NCBI GenBank assembly: GCA_016712315.1
Contig: JADJRG010000013.1
Span: 806,001-870,000 of the forward strand
DNA: 64,000 bases
Direction of reading: 5' to 3'
Source: Nannocystis sp.
GTDB taxonomy: Bacteria; Myxococcota_A; Polyangia; Nannocystales; Nannocystaceae
A program made the position numbers and the translations under genes. A model generated the notes under the pieces. That model did not search any database, had not been told where the DNA came from, and was given only the letters and a program-made list of their open reading frames with translations. Below are positions 32,801-38,226 of the stretch, piece by piece. Every line of letters starts with the position of its first letter. Positions within the stretch are counted from its first letter, which is position 1.

Positions 32801-32887
32801 GACGGCCTCGGACTCCAGTTGGTCCAACACCGCGTTCCAGTCTGTGGCCTCGCTGAGTCTTGTCTTGATGCGCTTCGAAAGTTCCAT
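20810..32887 (-). CDS. gltI: Giant TPR protein, AgmK/GltI-like gliding machinery component (4025 aa)
   Basis: A single 4025-residue open frame with no signal peptide and no membrane segment, so probably cytoplasmic. Residues about 1-400 are TPR-like; about 405-508 are thirteen or so copies of an octapeptide close to ARQEAEAK; an acidic linker follows; from about 590 to 3700 TPR units repeat in blocks of about 110 residues with the recurring pattern AL..LE.LY...W..L..IL and A...Y..VLE.DP.N. The last about 250 residues are different (FLTGILGLIAPALAAW; a late MRSLMRKFVEAGG) and not TPR. Myxococcus AgmK/GltI is a TPR protein of similar size in the same kind of gene cluster and works as a cytoplasmic platform at focal adhesions. 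Homology is inferred from size, repeats and context, not from a search. AGGG stands just before the ATG. Confidence 0.8.
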   Translation of the reverse strand: MELSKRIKTRLSEATDWNAVLDQLESEAVAAGDGAAQSKALFDLGRVLEGVVLDRARAMQCFQKAFKLDQKNLLALQHAREIYQRMAHLEMVTRLMGLELRANRDPARAAELNHQYGRALLNLRQVDQARPYLEVAASADSHNDDYQDRFQETLYDRGNWQFALQNIFNQLAVLTGQADPLGADVAKRGPQLATLYVKAARILQQEAADDQRLLPLLFKALDASPQHAEAGYVAEVLLAAGGHLQHIQKLQDRRVSLVDGPAEKILLLRTFATVWQVRLNNVEMAAYFYRQALELTYSLGGATLLDERSFPWHVGAFHLLYLQALQHQATDTLVELAGRGLAVIPDAQDAALVALYAADLAWRFGNDLEAARHLFSQAGSVLPGSPLVHAFVAATGPLAAVSSSADKARQEAESKTRQEAEAKARREAEAKARQEAEAKARQEAEAKARQEAEAKARQEAEAKARQEAEAKARQEAEVKARQEAEAQARQEAEAKARQEAEASARRGAEVPAEAPSQEAELSAEESTEQIEEEEAAAEEPVAESHAAEVVAAEPASQPTDSEARSAVDGEETYTGAEQAIIDAARQAESQGGSRAFDAWRDAANKLPNKRFPRLRLRALYSEAGRWSNVADLLKEDIKLLDDHDPGKLAAYWELVGIYDESLRQPGLVITTLASLEKLLEDLGDNASLLKVIETQQVHFERMKRWPDLISRIRRRAELTEDLTARAQLNLEAGNLFLDKFNNQAEAIKSFESVLESDDRNTEAIAKLKDLYSRRRDWEKMVFIQQKELALVEDATQRRDGLMEIARTAVTKIKKNALSIELWSEVIKLDATNHEALEQLEGLLEREKEWAELARVLTTLTSVEKDGAKKVQHLTKLGQLYADKVNDNAAAIRAWEQLYELEPENRRAQDALKKLYLAEGALDALEAFYARQEKWGEFVRVLERESETAEGASRTALLVKIADLYHGRLEKPDRAMRSLEKALSFDENNLGVAVRLIDLYEEAADERNIAQPLQIKLRHTEEPVQRQVLLRRLADLAERISSDPSLAFSYYREAFKEDHTAEDVRVQLERLAAATGLWSALVESLVAAIEKYGPETPSIPLRHSVAAVYETRLGDADAALAANLAILAIDPEEATALNSLERLYVALGREEELLGVLTTKLSLAQDDAERRAIQTRIGELREQLGDDDAAISAYEAVLALGVEDPAVLAALDRIYLRQERWPELADIIRRELVALDDGAQAVRAGLLLRLGIVHQDRLNKAETAIDLFRQVLEIDGFDEDSRARLEGWLGDDSLKTTVAGILLPVYEQLESWPRQVECLGIQLAAEESPSAQVGLLLRIGSILAGPMGDAAKAFQAYSRAFSIDPENSSACDALDRLATLEGRHADLAGLYEEAVNGDLPSDLLRRLLMRLAEIYDDRLGSPEKATEYYKRALDVDPDNVDALDALEKLYGRAQNWGDLLEVYRNKVVLSTDLDQRQQLRFRIAQILDNMLQKPNEAISTYNEILGDDLENVRALVALDRLYENLSMWAELSENLERQLTLAQDAEQVITLNLRLGALRLGQLAQASLAAENYRRVLEFDPANDVALAAMETLLAHEGEQLGVAKILEPIYRTTNQWPKLIQCYEIMVKHSEGPSERIALLHRIAELHEIIGDEEAAFSALGRAFKVEPSNTDSQSRLEGVARQMGAFSGLVELYEEVLPDIVDDGLAISLLFKVAQIHEGVLDNPAQAAASYERVLGIDPASFAAVDALIELHRRTNNFDALVAAVVRKSDMVEGIGDRKALILYAANVRESVMESPEGAIELYQMVLSVDDADMTALDALEKLYTLLENWERLKDIYVRKVELAGDPEDQRRVLHILGQVYEHRLSDKELAIETYERILGLESGDVDAIQALDRLYGQVERWPDQLQILERAVEVSPQRAEQIELRHRVGALWETKLADMRRAVESYRDVLGFSADHAPTIAALDRIVHGESEAMLAAEVLAPLYDQLAEWEKLVDIYEVMVRHTEDPAAKIERLHQIAAIYERQLALYDRAFDAFARALALEPTHEATISELSRLAGVTGEWERLAALLSEQADNVLDPSIKVDMILRVARIQEQQLGAIEEAINRFRQVRDLDPENEIAIAELDRIFTSLERWPDLVDNLRAQIETSDEENETIEHQFRMAQVYQINIGDLPKAIEVYREILNINPDHGATLGALELIFAEGEHQQEIAEILEPLYYAAERWEALVKLSEVKLAVTAAMSDRLAIIQNVAEICERRLGDAGQAYFWWLRAYMDDPLNETVTEEMTRLAELTQEWAYIVDVGEQVLQAGGASPEVQLAIYSRSARVLDVHLQDASRAIDAYRKVLELRAEDVDALAALDRIYTQSSMWEELAEILARRIEGTMDQDLLIDLHMRLAFSLDRYLARYEDAIAAYNKALELEPNNLRALEQLEALYLSHHRWQELLDTYQRISDIANTDEDMAACFQRMAKIASECLSREGDAVDLWGRVLDLRGEDGLALGELAILHQRSGRWEEYAEILERQVYVLSAVREKVAVYQSLGKTYREKLQSERKSIDSWLSALALDDRNVQTLYALHAIYERNESWVELTDILRRLIAVGPRVLGAEQVRDHFAQLGRIEGEYLMQTGAAIDAWLKVLELDGGNMEAMAALEQLYTNEGRWKDVIRVLERKTKVVEDTLSKIDVLMQIAGIWEQQLNDKMQATGAYLEILELEPLHMAAGESLENIYRETEDWGTLTELLITRAEISPEPLVKVASLQGAAKVFEEKIGDLDNAFVVLQAAFNVDYSNEETSRELERLATIASKWGELLNEYNGIVTQIADPKEQCELWVKIGRWYGEHLDRPDYGIQALKKALALNAGNVNALRELVNFYRRGNQSVELAQTLERLVPLEQDLEVRAKVLQNLAEVQEVGLRDVTASIASYRRVLEVNPESIIALDALARLHESQGQAEELVEVLRRRADLMDDPARAIALRKRIGQVQDTALHSPGAAITTYRDILAMDASDRDALVALERLYLAGNAIPEYLEILEAQLDVTNDHHEQISIYEKMARALVELAGDPLRATEVLEKVLLLDAGRAPTYRQLEELYTKLEKWSELVETYRRHVDAAPDHRAKIELLQAMAQVYEKQIQDIDRAIETHSEILELDPNHYDSALKLSQLQERIEDWRAAIKTLERLVSLARDPGQRVEHLTRLGEVLLNKLGDAGPAEMRLTQALEVEPGHVPALVGLAELYKSRRDWLKAARNLEMAAECARNKLEKTNYAAEAGFVFYEELDDRPRATALFAKVLDLDPEHVRSGKVLSQIYFEDKKFEAADPIFDMLTRKVETLELSDRDQRDLFLQAAKVARAVGKPDKALKQYKRAYDIDSTDREVLSGMADLHFEKQDWERAFKLYQTILVQHRDSQAPKETVLVYYRLGTIKRHQNEARKALNYLEKALEIDPHDRPTLEAVIELQTAGSDWEGVIQAKRALLDTVDEAGKFELQKEIGRLYLEKLNNWRKCAQAYQAALELRPTDYPLLHTLLDLYTRQKQWEETVRTLDRLISIESDAVRRSRYHYTAAVVLRDEVNAHDEAIDRFNMVLDDDPSFLKAFQAIDAMVTKSKDWKALERSYRKMLKRLPQGDEQLSLKITLWSNLAEIYRTRLKDYKAAVAAFEVANRLDPESVDRHYMLAELYERLLEEHPNDYVAQAVEQHQILISREPFRYESYHALFKIYNRSQQMDKAFCVARTLVFLKQANKEEQAVYDRYQSPDFVQARQRLSEEVLRRHVFPADEDAFLTGILGLIAPALAAWQAKPLPPAFKPSDLVDVSVDPQLVSRVAKYVMNVLNIGQPDAFLRPEEPGDVTVMNCVRDGRLRPTMVIFSNLLKGKNERHLTFALGRHMLDLYLPHYAYVCLDRSPQRLKQIFMTCMHICGMPAGGNPAELNAYAREIVGRLPAGAVDQMRSLMRKFVEAGGSADVKKWAQATEIAGYRVGMLLCNDMVVSAHIISQEAATFGATMTPKDKIKELVLYSISEDYFKARKSLGMAVA
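31380..31680 (-). repeat. 24-base tandem repeat coding for ARQEAEAK octapeptides
   Basis: About thirteen consecutive 24-base units (type CGAGGCCGAGGCCAAGGCGCGTCAGG on the coding strand, in shorter form GCC-GAG-GC) inside the giant TPR gene; the central units are nearly identical and the outer ones degenerate. Each unit encodes eight residues of a charged, helix-forming sequence. The repeat stays in frame, so changes in copy number would alter linker length by eight residues without breaking the gene. Confidence 0.9.
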
Positions 32888-32942
32888 CGGGGACCCTGTA
32901 CGTCGAGCTAACTTGCGGAATTCCCTGCGCTCGGAGGAAGCG

Positions 32943-32972
32943 GATATACCACGCGCCAGGTCGCTGCATCAA
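32943..32972 (-). promoter_or_regulatory. Possible sigma-70-type promoter for the giant TPR gene
   Basis: On the minus strand TTGATG (complement of 32967-32972) and TATATC (complement of 32943-32948) are 18 bases apart, about 60 bases upstream of the gltI-like start. Four of six bases match the consensus in each box. The -35 box overlaps the loop of a hairpin with perfect seven-base arms (32961-32967/32974-32980). A weak call. Confidence 0.3.
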
Positions 32973-33068
32973 CGCAGCGAACCCAGCGCGTCGTTACGCA
33001 GCCTCCGAGCGCGCAACACCTCGCGGCGCGTAACCGCGTGGACCTTGAGATCTGGCAACCTGGCCACT

Positions 33069-33977
33069 TCAGAGCACGTCGTTCATGCGCTGAAGGGTGT
33101 CTTGAGCGGCCTTTACGACATGCGGTGGCGTGTCACCACCGGCCTTCTGCAAGAAGAGGTTCAAGTTGTCGCGCGCTTCGTTCCGCTGGCGGAGCTCGGC
33201 GTGCGCCATGCCCAGGCCGTAGAGCGCGTCGACCATATCGGGGTCGATCGCCTTCGCCTTCGAGAAGGCGTCGATCGCCTCCTTCGGCTGGTTCAACGAC
33301 AGGTAGGCGCGGCCGAGGCCGTTCCACATGCGCGCGTCCTTGTCGTTGACCTCGCTGCCTGTCTTGAGGATCACCATCGCCACGTTCGCGAAGCCGTAGT
33401 CGATGTACATGTTCCCGAGCTCGACGAACGCAGGGCTGTACGTCGGCTTGAGTTCAATCGTCTTGCGGAACTCAGCGTCAGCCTTCTCCGGCTGATCGAG
33501 CTTCTCGAAGAGCGTGCCCATCCGGAAATTGGCCTTGTAGAGGCGCGGGTTGAGCTTCAGCGCCTCCTGGAACGAGGTAACCGCCGCTCCGAACTTCGAC
33601 TCGCGCTCCGAGGCGGTGACACCGTCGGCCTCGCCTTGCGCCGCCTGGACGGCGCCAAGGTCGTACCAGTACTTGCCATTCGGCTCGTCCTTCATGTTCT
33701 CGATCGCGCCCAGGAACGCCTTCTCTGCGTCGACCCACTTCGACTGCTTGCGATAGACCACCCCGAGCGCGTGATGTGCCGCGGCATGGCTCGAATCAGT
33801 CTTGATCGCGTCCTGAAGCGCCTTCTCGGCCGCAGAGACGTTGTTCTTTTTTGAGAACTCGATGCCCTCGTTCATCAGCTTGATCGATTGCACCCGGTTC
33901 CGGCTGGTGAGCTTGCACGCCGGAGCGATGAGGGTGACCGAGACGAGGAGCGCTGCCACGACGAGATTGCGACGCAT
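33069..33977 (-). CDS. TPR lipoprotein of the gliding cluster
   Basis: A 302-residue lipoprotein: signal VSVTLIAPAC with Cys21 lipidated, then at least five TPR units (about 32-290; for example AAAHHALGVVYRKQSKWVDAEKAFLGAI and ALYGLGMAHAELRQRNEARDNL, each under the limits of a 34-residue unit). GGAAGGA lies eight bases before the ATG. It lies between the gltG-like and gltI-like genes on the same strand and with similar spacing, so it is probably part of the same machinery, anchored in a membrane and facing the periplasm. I do not recognise a specific Glt protein in it. Confidence 0.82.
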   Translation of the reverse strand: MRRNLVVAALLVSVTLIAPACKLTSRNRVQSIKLMNEGIEFSKKNNVSAAEKALQDAIKTDSSHAAAHHALGVVYRKQSKWVDAEKAFLGAIENMKDEPNGKYWYDLGAVQAAQGEADGVTASERESKFGAAVTSFQEALKLNPRLYKANFRMGTLFEKLDQPEKADAEFRKTIELKPTYSPAFVELGNMYIDYGFANVAMVILKTGSEVNDKDARMWNGLGRAYLSLNQPKEAIDAFSKAKAIDPDMVDALYGLGMAHAELRQRNEARDNLNLFLQKAGGDTPPHVVKAAQDTLQRMNDVL

Positions 33978-34082
33978 CGCGAAGTCCTTCCAGGCACGAG
34001 GCCAGGGGCACTATATCGGGGGGTTGACCTGGTGACAAGCAGCCTCCCTGGGATCTCACGCGGATTGGAGCGTCGACCAAAC

Positions 34083-34122
34083 AAAAAACGGCCGAGGGCC
34101 CGGCGTGTCCGGATCCTCGGCC
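34083..34122 (-). terminator. Rho-independent terminator after the gltG-like gene
   Basis: Arms GGCCGAGG (34090-34097) and CCTCGGCC (34115-34122), with an inner CCGG/CCGG pairing, followed on the minus strand by six T residues (34083-34088). It starts 38 bases after the gltG-like stop, so the TPR lipoprotein and giant gene downstream probably have their own promoter. Confidence 0.8.
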
Positions 34123-34159
34123 TCTTGATCGACGCGCTCACCGCTGAGCGCCGCCGCGC

Positions 34160-36250
34160 TCAGCCTGGCTCGAGCACGAAGGGGTAGGTCACGATCACCG
34201 AGCCGCCGCCTTGCGGCTTGGGGAACTTCCAGCGGCGCACCGCTTGGGCGATGCAGTTCGAGACCGACGAGTCCTTGATGTCCGAGTCGGCGACCACCGC
34301 GGACGGCACGTTGCCGCCGCCGCCGATGGTGAACTGGATCGCCACGCGGCCCTTCAGGTTCGGGTCCTTCGCGAGGCCCTGGTTGTAGCAGTGGCGCACC
34401 TCGTTGATGTGCGCGCGCACGATCCGGCGGATGATGTCCTTGTCGAGCGCGCCTTGCACCTCGGCCTTCGCCTGGCGCACCGTCGGCACCCGGCTGCCGC
34501 GGCCGCCGAAGCCAGCGCCTGCGCCGCGGCCGTAGCCGGAGCCGGTGCCGCCGCCGCCGCCCTTGCCGATCAGGCCCGTGTTCCCGAGACCGATCGTGCC
34601 CTCGCCGGTGCCGCCGCCGCCGCGGCCGGTGCCGACAAGGCCGAGGCCGCCGACGCCGAACGCCTCGCCGACCTCCGTCCCGGTGAGGCCGCCCCACACG
34701 TCGCCGTCGTCGTTGCCGACCGCGAACGCGCCGCCGTACGGCGAGGCCAAGAAGTGGCCGCTCTGCGCGCTCATCACCCCGAGGATGCCCGCTTGCCGCG
34801 CGGCCATCTCAGGATCGAAGTTGCGGGCCATCTGCGGGATCGCGTCCTTCGGGCCCTTCATCGCGTACAGGCCCGACTTGCTCTTCGAGGTGGGCTTACC
34901 CATCTTGCCCTCCTCGCCCTTGTGGCGCTGCCCGCTGCCGCCCGCCTCATCGTCCGAATTCTCCATGTCTTCGGGCGGCGGCGGCTCCTCCTCCGGCGGC
35001 TTATCGGGCTGGTTGAGGTAGCCGACGAAGCGGTTGTCCTCCATGAGCTCGTCCATGCTCAGCTCCTGCGCCTCGCTCGGCACCATCTGGGAGAGCACGA
35101 TCAGCGAGCCGATCACCGCCAGCGAGCCCGCGTTGTAGAACCAGAACGGCTTATCCGTCTCGCTGCTGCCGGCGATCACGGCCCCTGGCGCGACCGAATT
35201 CACATAGAAGGTCACGTCCTGGTACGTCACCCGACAGCTCGACCCTGGCGGCAGCGGGAAGGTGTAGTGCGAGCCCGCCGCGGCGGCGCGGCCGCTCGCG
35301 ACCAGCTGGCTCAGCGCGATCGTCTGGCCGTCGAGGGTCACCTCGCCGGTCATCCCTTGCGTGAAGTTCAGGGCGAACTCCGCGTCCGATCCGCGCACCA
35401 GCGGGAAACCCGACGGGCTCGGCAGCCCCGCGGGCGGCACGTGGAAGGTCGCGTCGTGACCCTCGCCGATCGTGTAGTCGCGCGGCGCGAAGTCCCCCAT
35501 CCGCATCATCCCGATCCCGAAGGGGATCAGGCCCAGCAGCGCGAGCGCGATCCCCACGCCGCCGAGGCCATTACCTGGCTTTTGGGGCATCACGCCGCCG
35601 CTCGCCTGCGCCTCGATGATCTTGTCCTTGTAGCCGCCCCAGTCCTCCGACGCCTCCATGCCGAAGAGCGCGATCCCGCCGAGGATCGCCGCGCCGCCGA
35701 TCGCCAGCCACAGCGGCCCCTGGCTCTTGCGGTTCTTGAGCTGGCCGACGTGCTGCACGTCGAGCACCGTGGTCCCGTACATCGCCACGACCTCGGCCAC
35801 CCGCGAGCCGTTCTGCACCTCGAACTCGCTCGCGTCGATCTGGATCGGCGGGCGCGCCATCATCACCGGCGCCGCCGCTGCCGCTGCCGCCGCCGCCATC
35901 ATCGGCGCCGCCACACCCGCCGCCTCTGGAGCGGCGGCCGCCTGCTCCGCGACGAAGCCGACCTCGAGCCGATACGCCCCGAACTCGAGCACATCGCCGT
36001 CGCTGAGCGCCGCGTTCTTGTCGATCCGTTGGCCGTTCAGCACGGTGCCCGAGCTCGAGCCGAGGTCGATGATCCGCACGTCCTCCCCGGACACCTCGAT
36101 GACCGCGTGCATGCGCGCCACCGACTCGTCATCCAGGCAGAGATGGCTGCTCTTCAGCTTGCCGATCTTGATGACGTCTTGAGCGAGGGTCTTGGTGTCG
36201 ACGAGCTGGTCGCCGTAGAAGATCTTGATTTCGAGGGTCGTAGTGGACAT
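34160..36250 (-). CDS. gltG: FHA / AgmX-PglI (TonB-like) membrane protein, GltG-like
   Basis: A 696-residue protein. N-terminal FHA domain (about 5-98: IGKLKSSHLCLDDESVARMH and SSSGTVLNG), an Ala/Met-rich linker with GCC repeats, three hydrophobic segments (about 187-207, 230-250 and 370-392), a Gly/Lys-rich region, a glycine-rich stretch (about 525-580) and the C-terminal AgmX/PglI TonB-like domain (about 590-696) with the paired cysteines in HINEVRHCYNQGLAKDPNLK and SNCIAQAVRRWKFP. In Myxococcus GltG (PglI) has exactly this FHA-TM-TonB plan and spans the inner membrane with its tail reaching the periplasm. The FHA domain should read phosphothreonine. Its neighbours on both sides are other glt-like genes. 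Confidence 0.83.
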   Translation of the reverse strand: MSTTTLEIKIFYGDQLVDTKTLAQDVIKIGKLKSSHLCLDDESVARMHAVIEVSGEDVRIIDLGSSSGTVLNGQRIDKNAALSDGDVLEFGAYRLEVGFVAEQAAAAPEAAGVAAPMMAAAAAAAAAPVMMARPPIQIDASEFEVQNGSRVAEVVAMYGTTVLDVQHVGQLKNRKSQGPLWLAIGGAAILGGIALFGMEASEDWGGYKDKIIEAQASGGVMPQKPGNGLGGVGIALALLGLIPFGIGMMRMGDFAPRDYTIGEGHDATFHVPPAGLPSPSGFPLVRGSDAEFALNFTQGMTGEVTLDGQTIALSQLVASGRAAAAGSHYTFPLPPGSSCRVTYQDVTFYVNSVAPGAVIAGSSETDKPFWFYNAGSLAVIGSLIVLSQMVPSEAQELSMDELMEDNRFVGYLNQPDKPPEEEPPPPEDMENSDDEAGGSGQRHKGEEGKMGKPTSKSKSGLYAMKGPKDAIPQMARNFDPEMAARQAGILGVMSAQSGHFLASPYGGAFAVGNDDGDVWGGLTGTEVGEAFGVGGLGLVGTGRGGGGTGEGTIGLGNTGLIGKGGGGGTGSGYGRGAGAGFGGRGSRVPTVRQAKAEVQGALDKDIIRRIVRAHINEVRHCYNQGLAKDPNLKGRVAIQFTIGGGGNVPSAVVADSDIKDSSVSNCIAQAVRRWKFPKPQGGGSVIVTYPFVLEPG

Positions 36251-36365
36251 GGGCTTGGGTCCTTGGTCCAGCGGGTCTGGACGTGAAGACAGCCGGTCGG
36301 CGAGAGAGTTCCAAAAAAATTTGAACTCGGCGCGAAACCTAGGCGCGTGCGTTCACACTCACAGA

Positions 36366-36647
36366 TCAGACGTCGTTTGCCATCTTGATCAACTCAGGGA
36401 TGAAGTGCGGCCGAATGGTGATCAGGCTCGCGTGCTTCGCGCCTGCGCGAGAAGCGATATTCGCGCCCTCTGGGGACAGGACCTCGCCATCGACGTTATC
36501 GTCATCAAAGTCATAGACGGTCGCGCCGCCGCCACCGCCGCCTCCTCGTGCCGCCGTGTCCGCGTCCTGGTCGCTCGCCGGACCAAACGCGCTGGCGGAG
36601 AAAGAGAGGAGGTAGACAGTGATGGAGGTCAGAATTGCGGTGCGCAT
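36366..36647 (-). CDS. gltF: Small exported protein, GltF-like
   Basis: A 93-residue protein with a cleavable signal (VYLLSFSASAF), a Gly run and a compact domain (about 43-93) with VYDFDDDNVDGEVLSPEG and a conserved-looking end SLITIRPHFIPELIKMANDV. Similar small proteins with a FDDE..V.G....P.G core and an R-x-H-F-I-P-E end stand next to agmX/pglI genes in myxobacteria, and one of them is GltF. The gene lies between the gltE-like and gltG-like genes in the same order as in Myxococcus. Assignment is from pattern memory and position. Confidence 0.65.
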   Translation of the reverse strand: MRTAILTSITVYLLSFSASAFGPASDQDADTAARGGGGGGGATVYDFDDDNVDGEVLSPEGANIASRAGAKHASLITIRPHFIPELIKMANDV

Positions 36648-36730
36648 ACGATCTTGGGCCTCATCCTAGCGTTCTGCCAAGGGCTTGTAAACCGCGTCGT
36701 GACGCCGGATCACGTCACGACCAACGAAGA

Positions 36731-36763
36731 GAGGACGCCTCGAGCGAACTCGGACGTCCTCTC
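36731..36763 (-). terminator. Candidate terminator after the gltE-like gene
   Basis: Perfect eight-base arms AGAGGACG (36731-36738) and CGTCCTCT (36756-36763) with an inner CGAG-CGAA-CTCG tetraloop hairpin, 17 bases after the gltE-like stop. The downstream minus-strand tract (CTTCGTTGG) is only moderately T-rich, so it may be a partial terminator or a stabilising mRNA 3' end. Confidence 0.5.
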
Positions 36764-36780
36764 ATGCGGTGGGTGCGCGA

Positions 36781-38196
36781 CTACTGAGCGGCGGCCTCGG
36801 CCTCCATCGCCTGGCGCTCGAGCTCGAGCAGGCGCTTACGCTCCTCCTCGTCCTGCTTCTTCTGGAGCTCTTCGAGCTCCTTCGCCTTCTTCTCCATCTC
36901 CTTCATCACCTTGAAGTTCTCAAACGTCTCGTCGATGGTGACGAGCCGGTCCTTCACGTCGAGCACACGCTGCTTGTACTCGGCATTGGCGCCGGCGAGC
37001 TCCAAGAACTTGTTGTAGTGACCCTTCGCGATGTTGAAGAACTTCTTCGTCCCCTCCTCATCGACGTCGCTGGTCGTCGCCAGGTGCTCCTGGTTCAGGA
37101 TACCGAGGTTGTAGGCGGGCCGAGGATCTTTAGGATCGATCTTCGACGCCTCCTTGTACGACTCCTCAGCCTCCTTGAACTGCTTCAAACCGCGCTGGGC
37201 GACGCCCAAGGCGATCCACGCCTCGATGTTGCGCTTCTGCGCCGCGTCCGTCAGAGCGATCTTGAGGCTCTTCTCGGCGCTCTCGTAGTCACGGAAGCGG
37301 ATCGAGATGAAAGCGATGTTGAGGTTGGCCTCAATATGCTTCGGCTCGACACGCACCGCCTCCTTGAAGGCCTTGAGCGCGTCGACCTGGTTATTGCGCT
37401 GCATCAGGAGCAGACCAGAGACGTTATAAATATCGGCGCTCTCACGCCCAGCCTCTCTGAGAACTCGCTGAGCCTGATTGATGACCAGGTTCGCCAAGAC
37501 GAGGTAGGACTGGTCCTTACGGATCCCGCGGTCGTAGTAGATCCGAGCCAGGTTCTCGTAAGCCGCTTGGTTCCCGGAATCGAGCGCCAGGACGCCCTGG
37601 ATCGAACGCTCGGCCTCCGCAAAGGCGTTGACGTCGAGCGTCTTGATGTAGCGGTTCCGGGTGAGTCCGGCGACGTTGTTGCGGGCAGCGCGAGCCTGGA
37701 GTTTGTTCGCCTCGACGCCCTTGTTAAAGAGCTCGAGCGCCTTGTCGTTCTGCCCCTTCTTCCAATAGATCACCCCGAGGTTGTTGTAGGCGAGGTCGAA
37801 CTTCGGAACGTTGCGGATCAGGTTGTTGTAGATCGCCTCCGACTTGTCCGTCTTTCCACATTCATCCCAGACCGCTCCCGCGTTGAACTCCGCGAGCGCC
37901 ATCTGGTTCCCGTGCGCCTTGTAGACCCGGTTGAACTCTGCGGCCACGGCCTCACACTCTGCGTCGCTGAGCGAACCATCCGCTTTGGCGGCGTTGTACT
38001 TGCCGACCGCCTTCTGAAAATCCGCCTTGGCCTCGACCGAAGCCGCCGCAGGATCACCCGCAGCAGCTCCGGAGCCCCCGCCGCCGGCAGACACACTGCC
38101 GCCGCCATCCGGGGTCTGTGTCCCTCCCTTGTCCTTACAAGCGACCAGAGCGAGCGAGAAGAGCGCGATGCTCAAGATCTTGGTGACGTGTTGCAT
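36781..38196 (-). CDS. gltE: TPR lipoprotein, GltE-like
   Basis: A 471-residue lipoprotein with a strong AAGGAG site eight bases before the ATG. Signal LSIALFSLALVAC with Cys20, then a Gly/Ser/Ala linker, then TPR units over about 100-400 (for example AYNNLGVIYWKKGQNDKALE and AYENLARIYYDRG) and a C-terminal coiled coil (about 415-471) rich in Glu and Lys. GltE (AglT region) of Myxococcus is described as a TPR repeat lipoprotein in the same position, between gltD and gltF. It should sit in the periplasm, tethered to a membrane, probably bridging other Glt proteins. Confidence 0.8.
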   Translation of the reverse strand: MQHVTKILSIALFSLALVACKDKGGTQTPDGGGSVSAGGGGSGAAAGDPAAASVEAKADFQKAVGKYNAAKADGSLSDAECEAVAAEFNRVYKAHGNQMALAEFNAGAVWDECGKTDKSEAIYNNLIRNVPKFDLAYNNLGVIYWKKGQNDKALELFNKGVEANKLQARAARNNVAGLTRNRYIKTLDVNAFAEAERSIQGVLALDSGNQAAYENLARIYYDRGIRKDQSYLVLANLVINQAQRVLREAGRESADIYNVSGLLLMQRNNQVDALKAFKEAVRVEPKHIEANLNIAFISIRFRDYESAEKSLKIALTDAAQKRNIEAWIALGVAQRGLKQFKEAEESYKEASKIDPKDPRPAYNLGILNQEHLATTSDVDEEGTKKFFNIAKGHYNKFLELAGANAEYKQRVLDVKDRLVTIDETFENFKVMKEMEKKAKELEELQKKQDEEERKRLLELERQAMEAEAAAQ

Positions 38197-38226
38197 GTCG
38201 TTGTCTCCTTTTCTTGCCTGCGACGC

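Noticed and set aside
34211..36286. 691-codon plus-strand frame opposite the gltG-like gene
   Set aside because: Composition is that of an antisense frame (Ala/Arg/His/Leu), while the minus strand encodes clear FHA and AgmX domains.
36302..36332. Terminator at GAGTTC...GAACTC around an A/T-rich stretch
   Set aside because: Only six base pairs with an 11-base A/T loop and no T-tract after the stem; the spot is only an AT-rich part of the gap between the gltF- and gltG-like genes.
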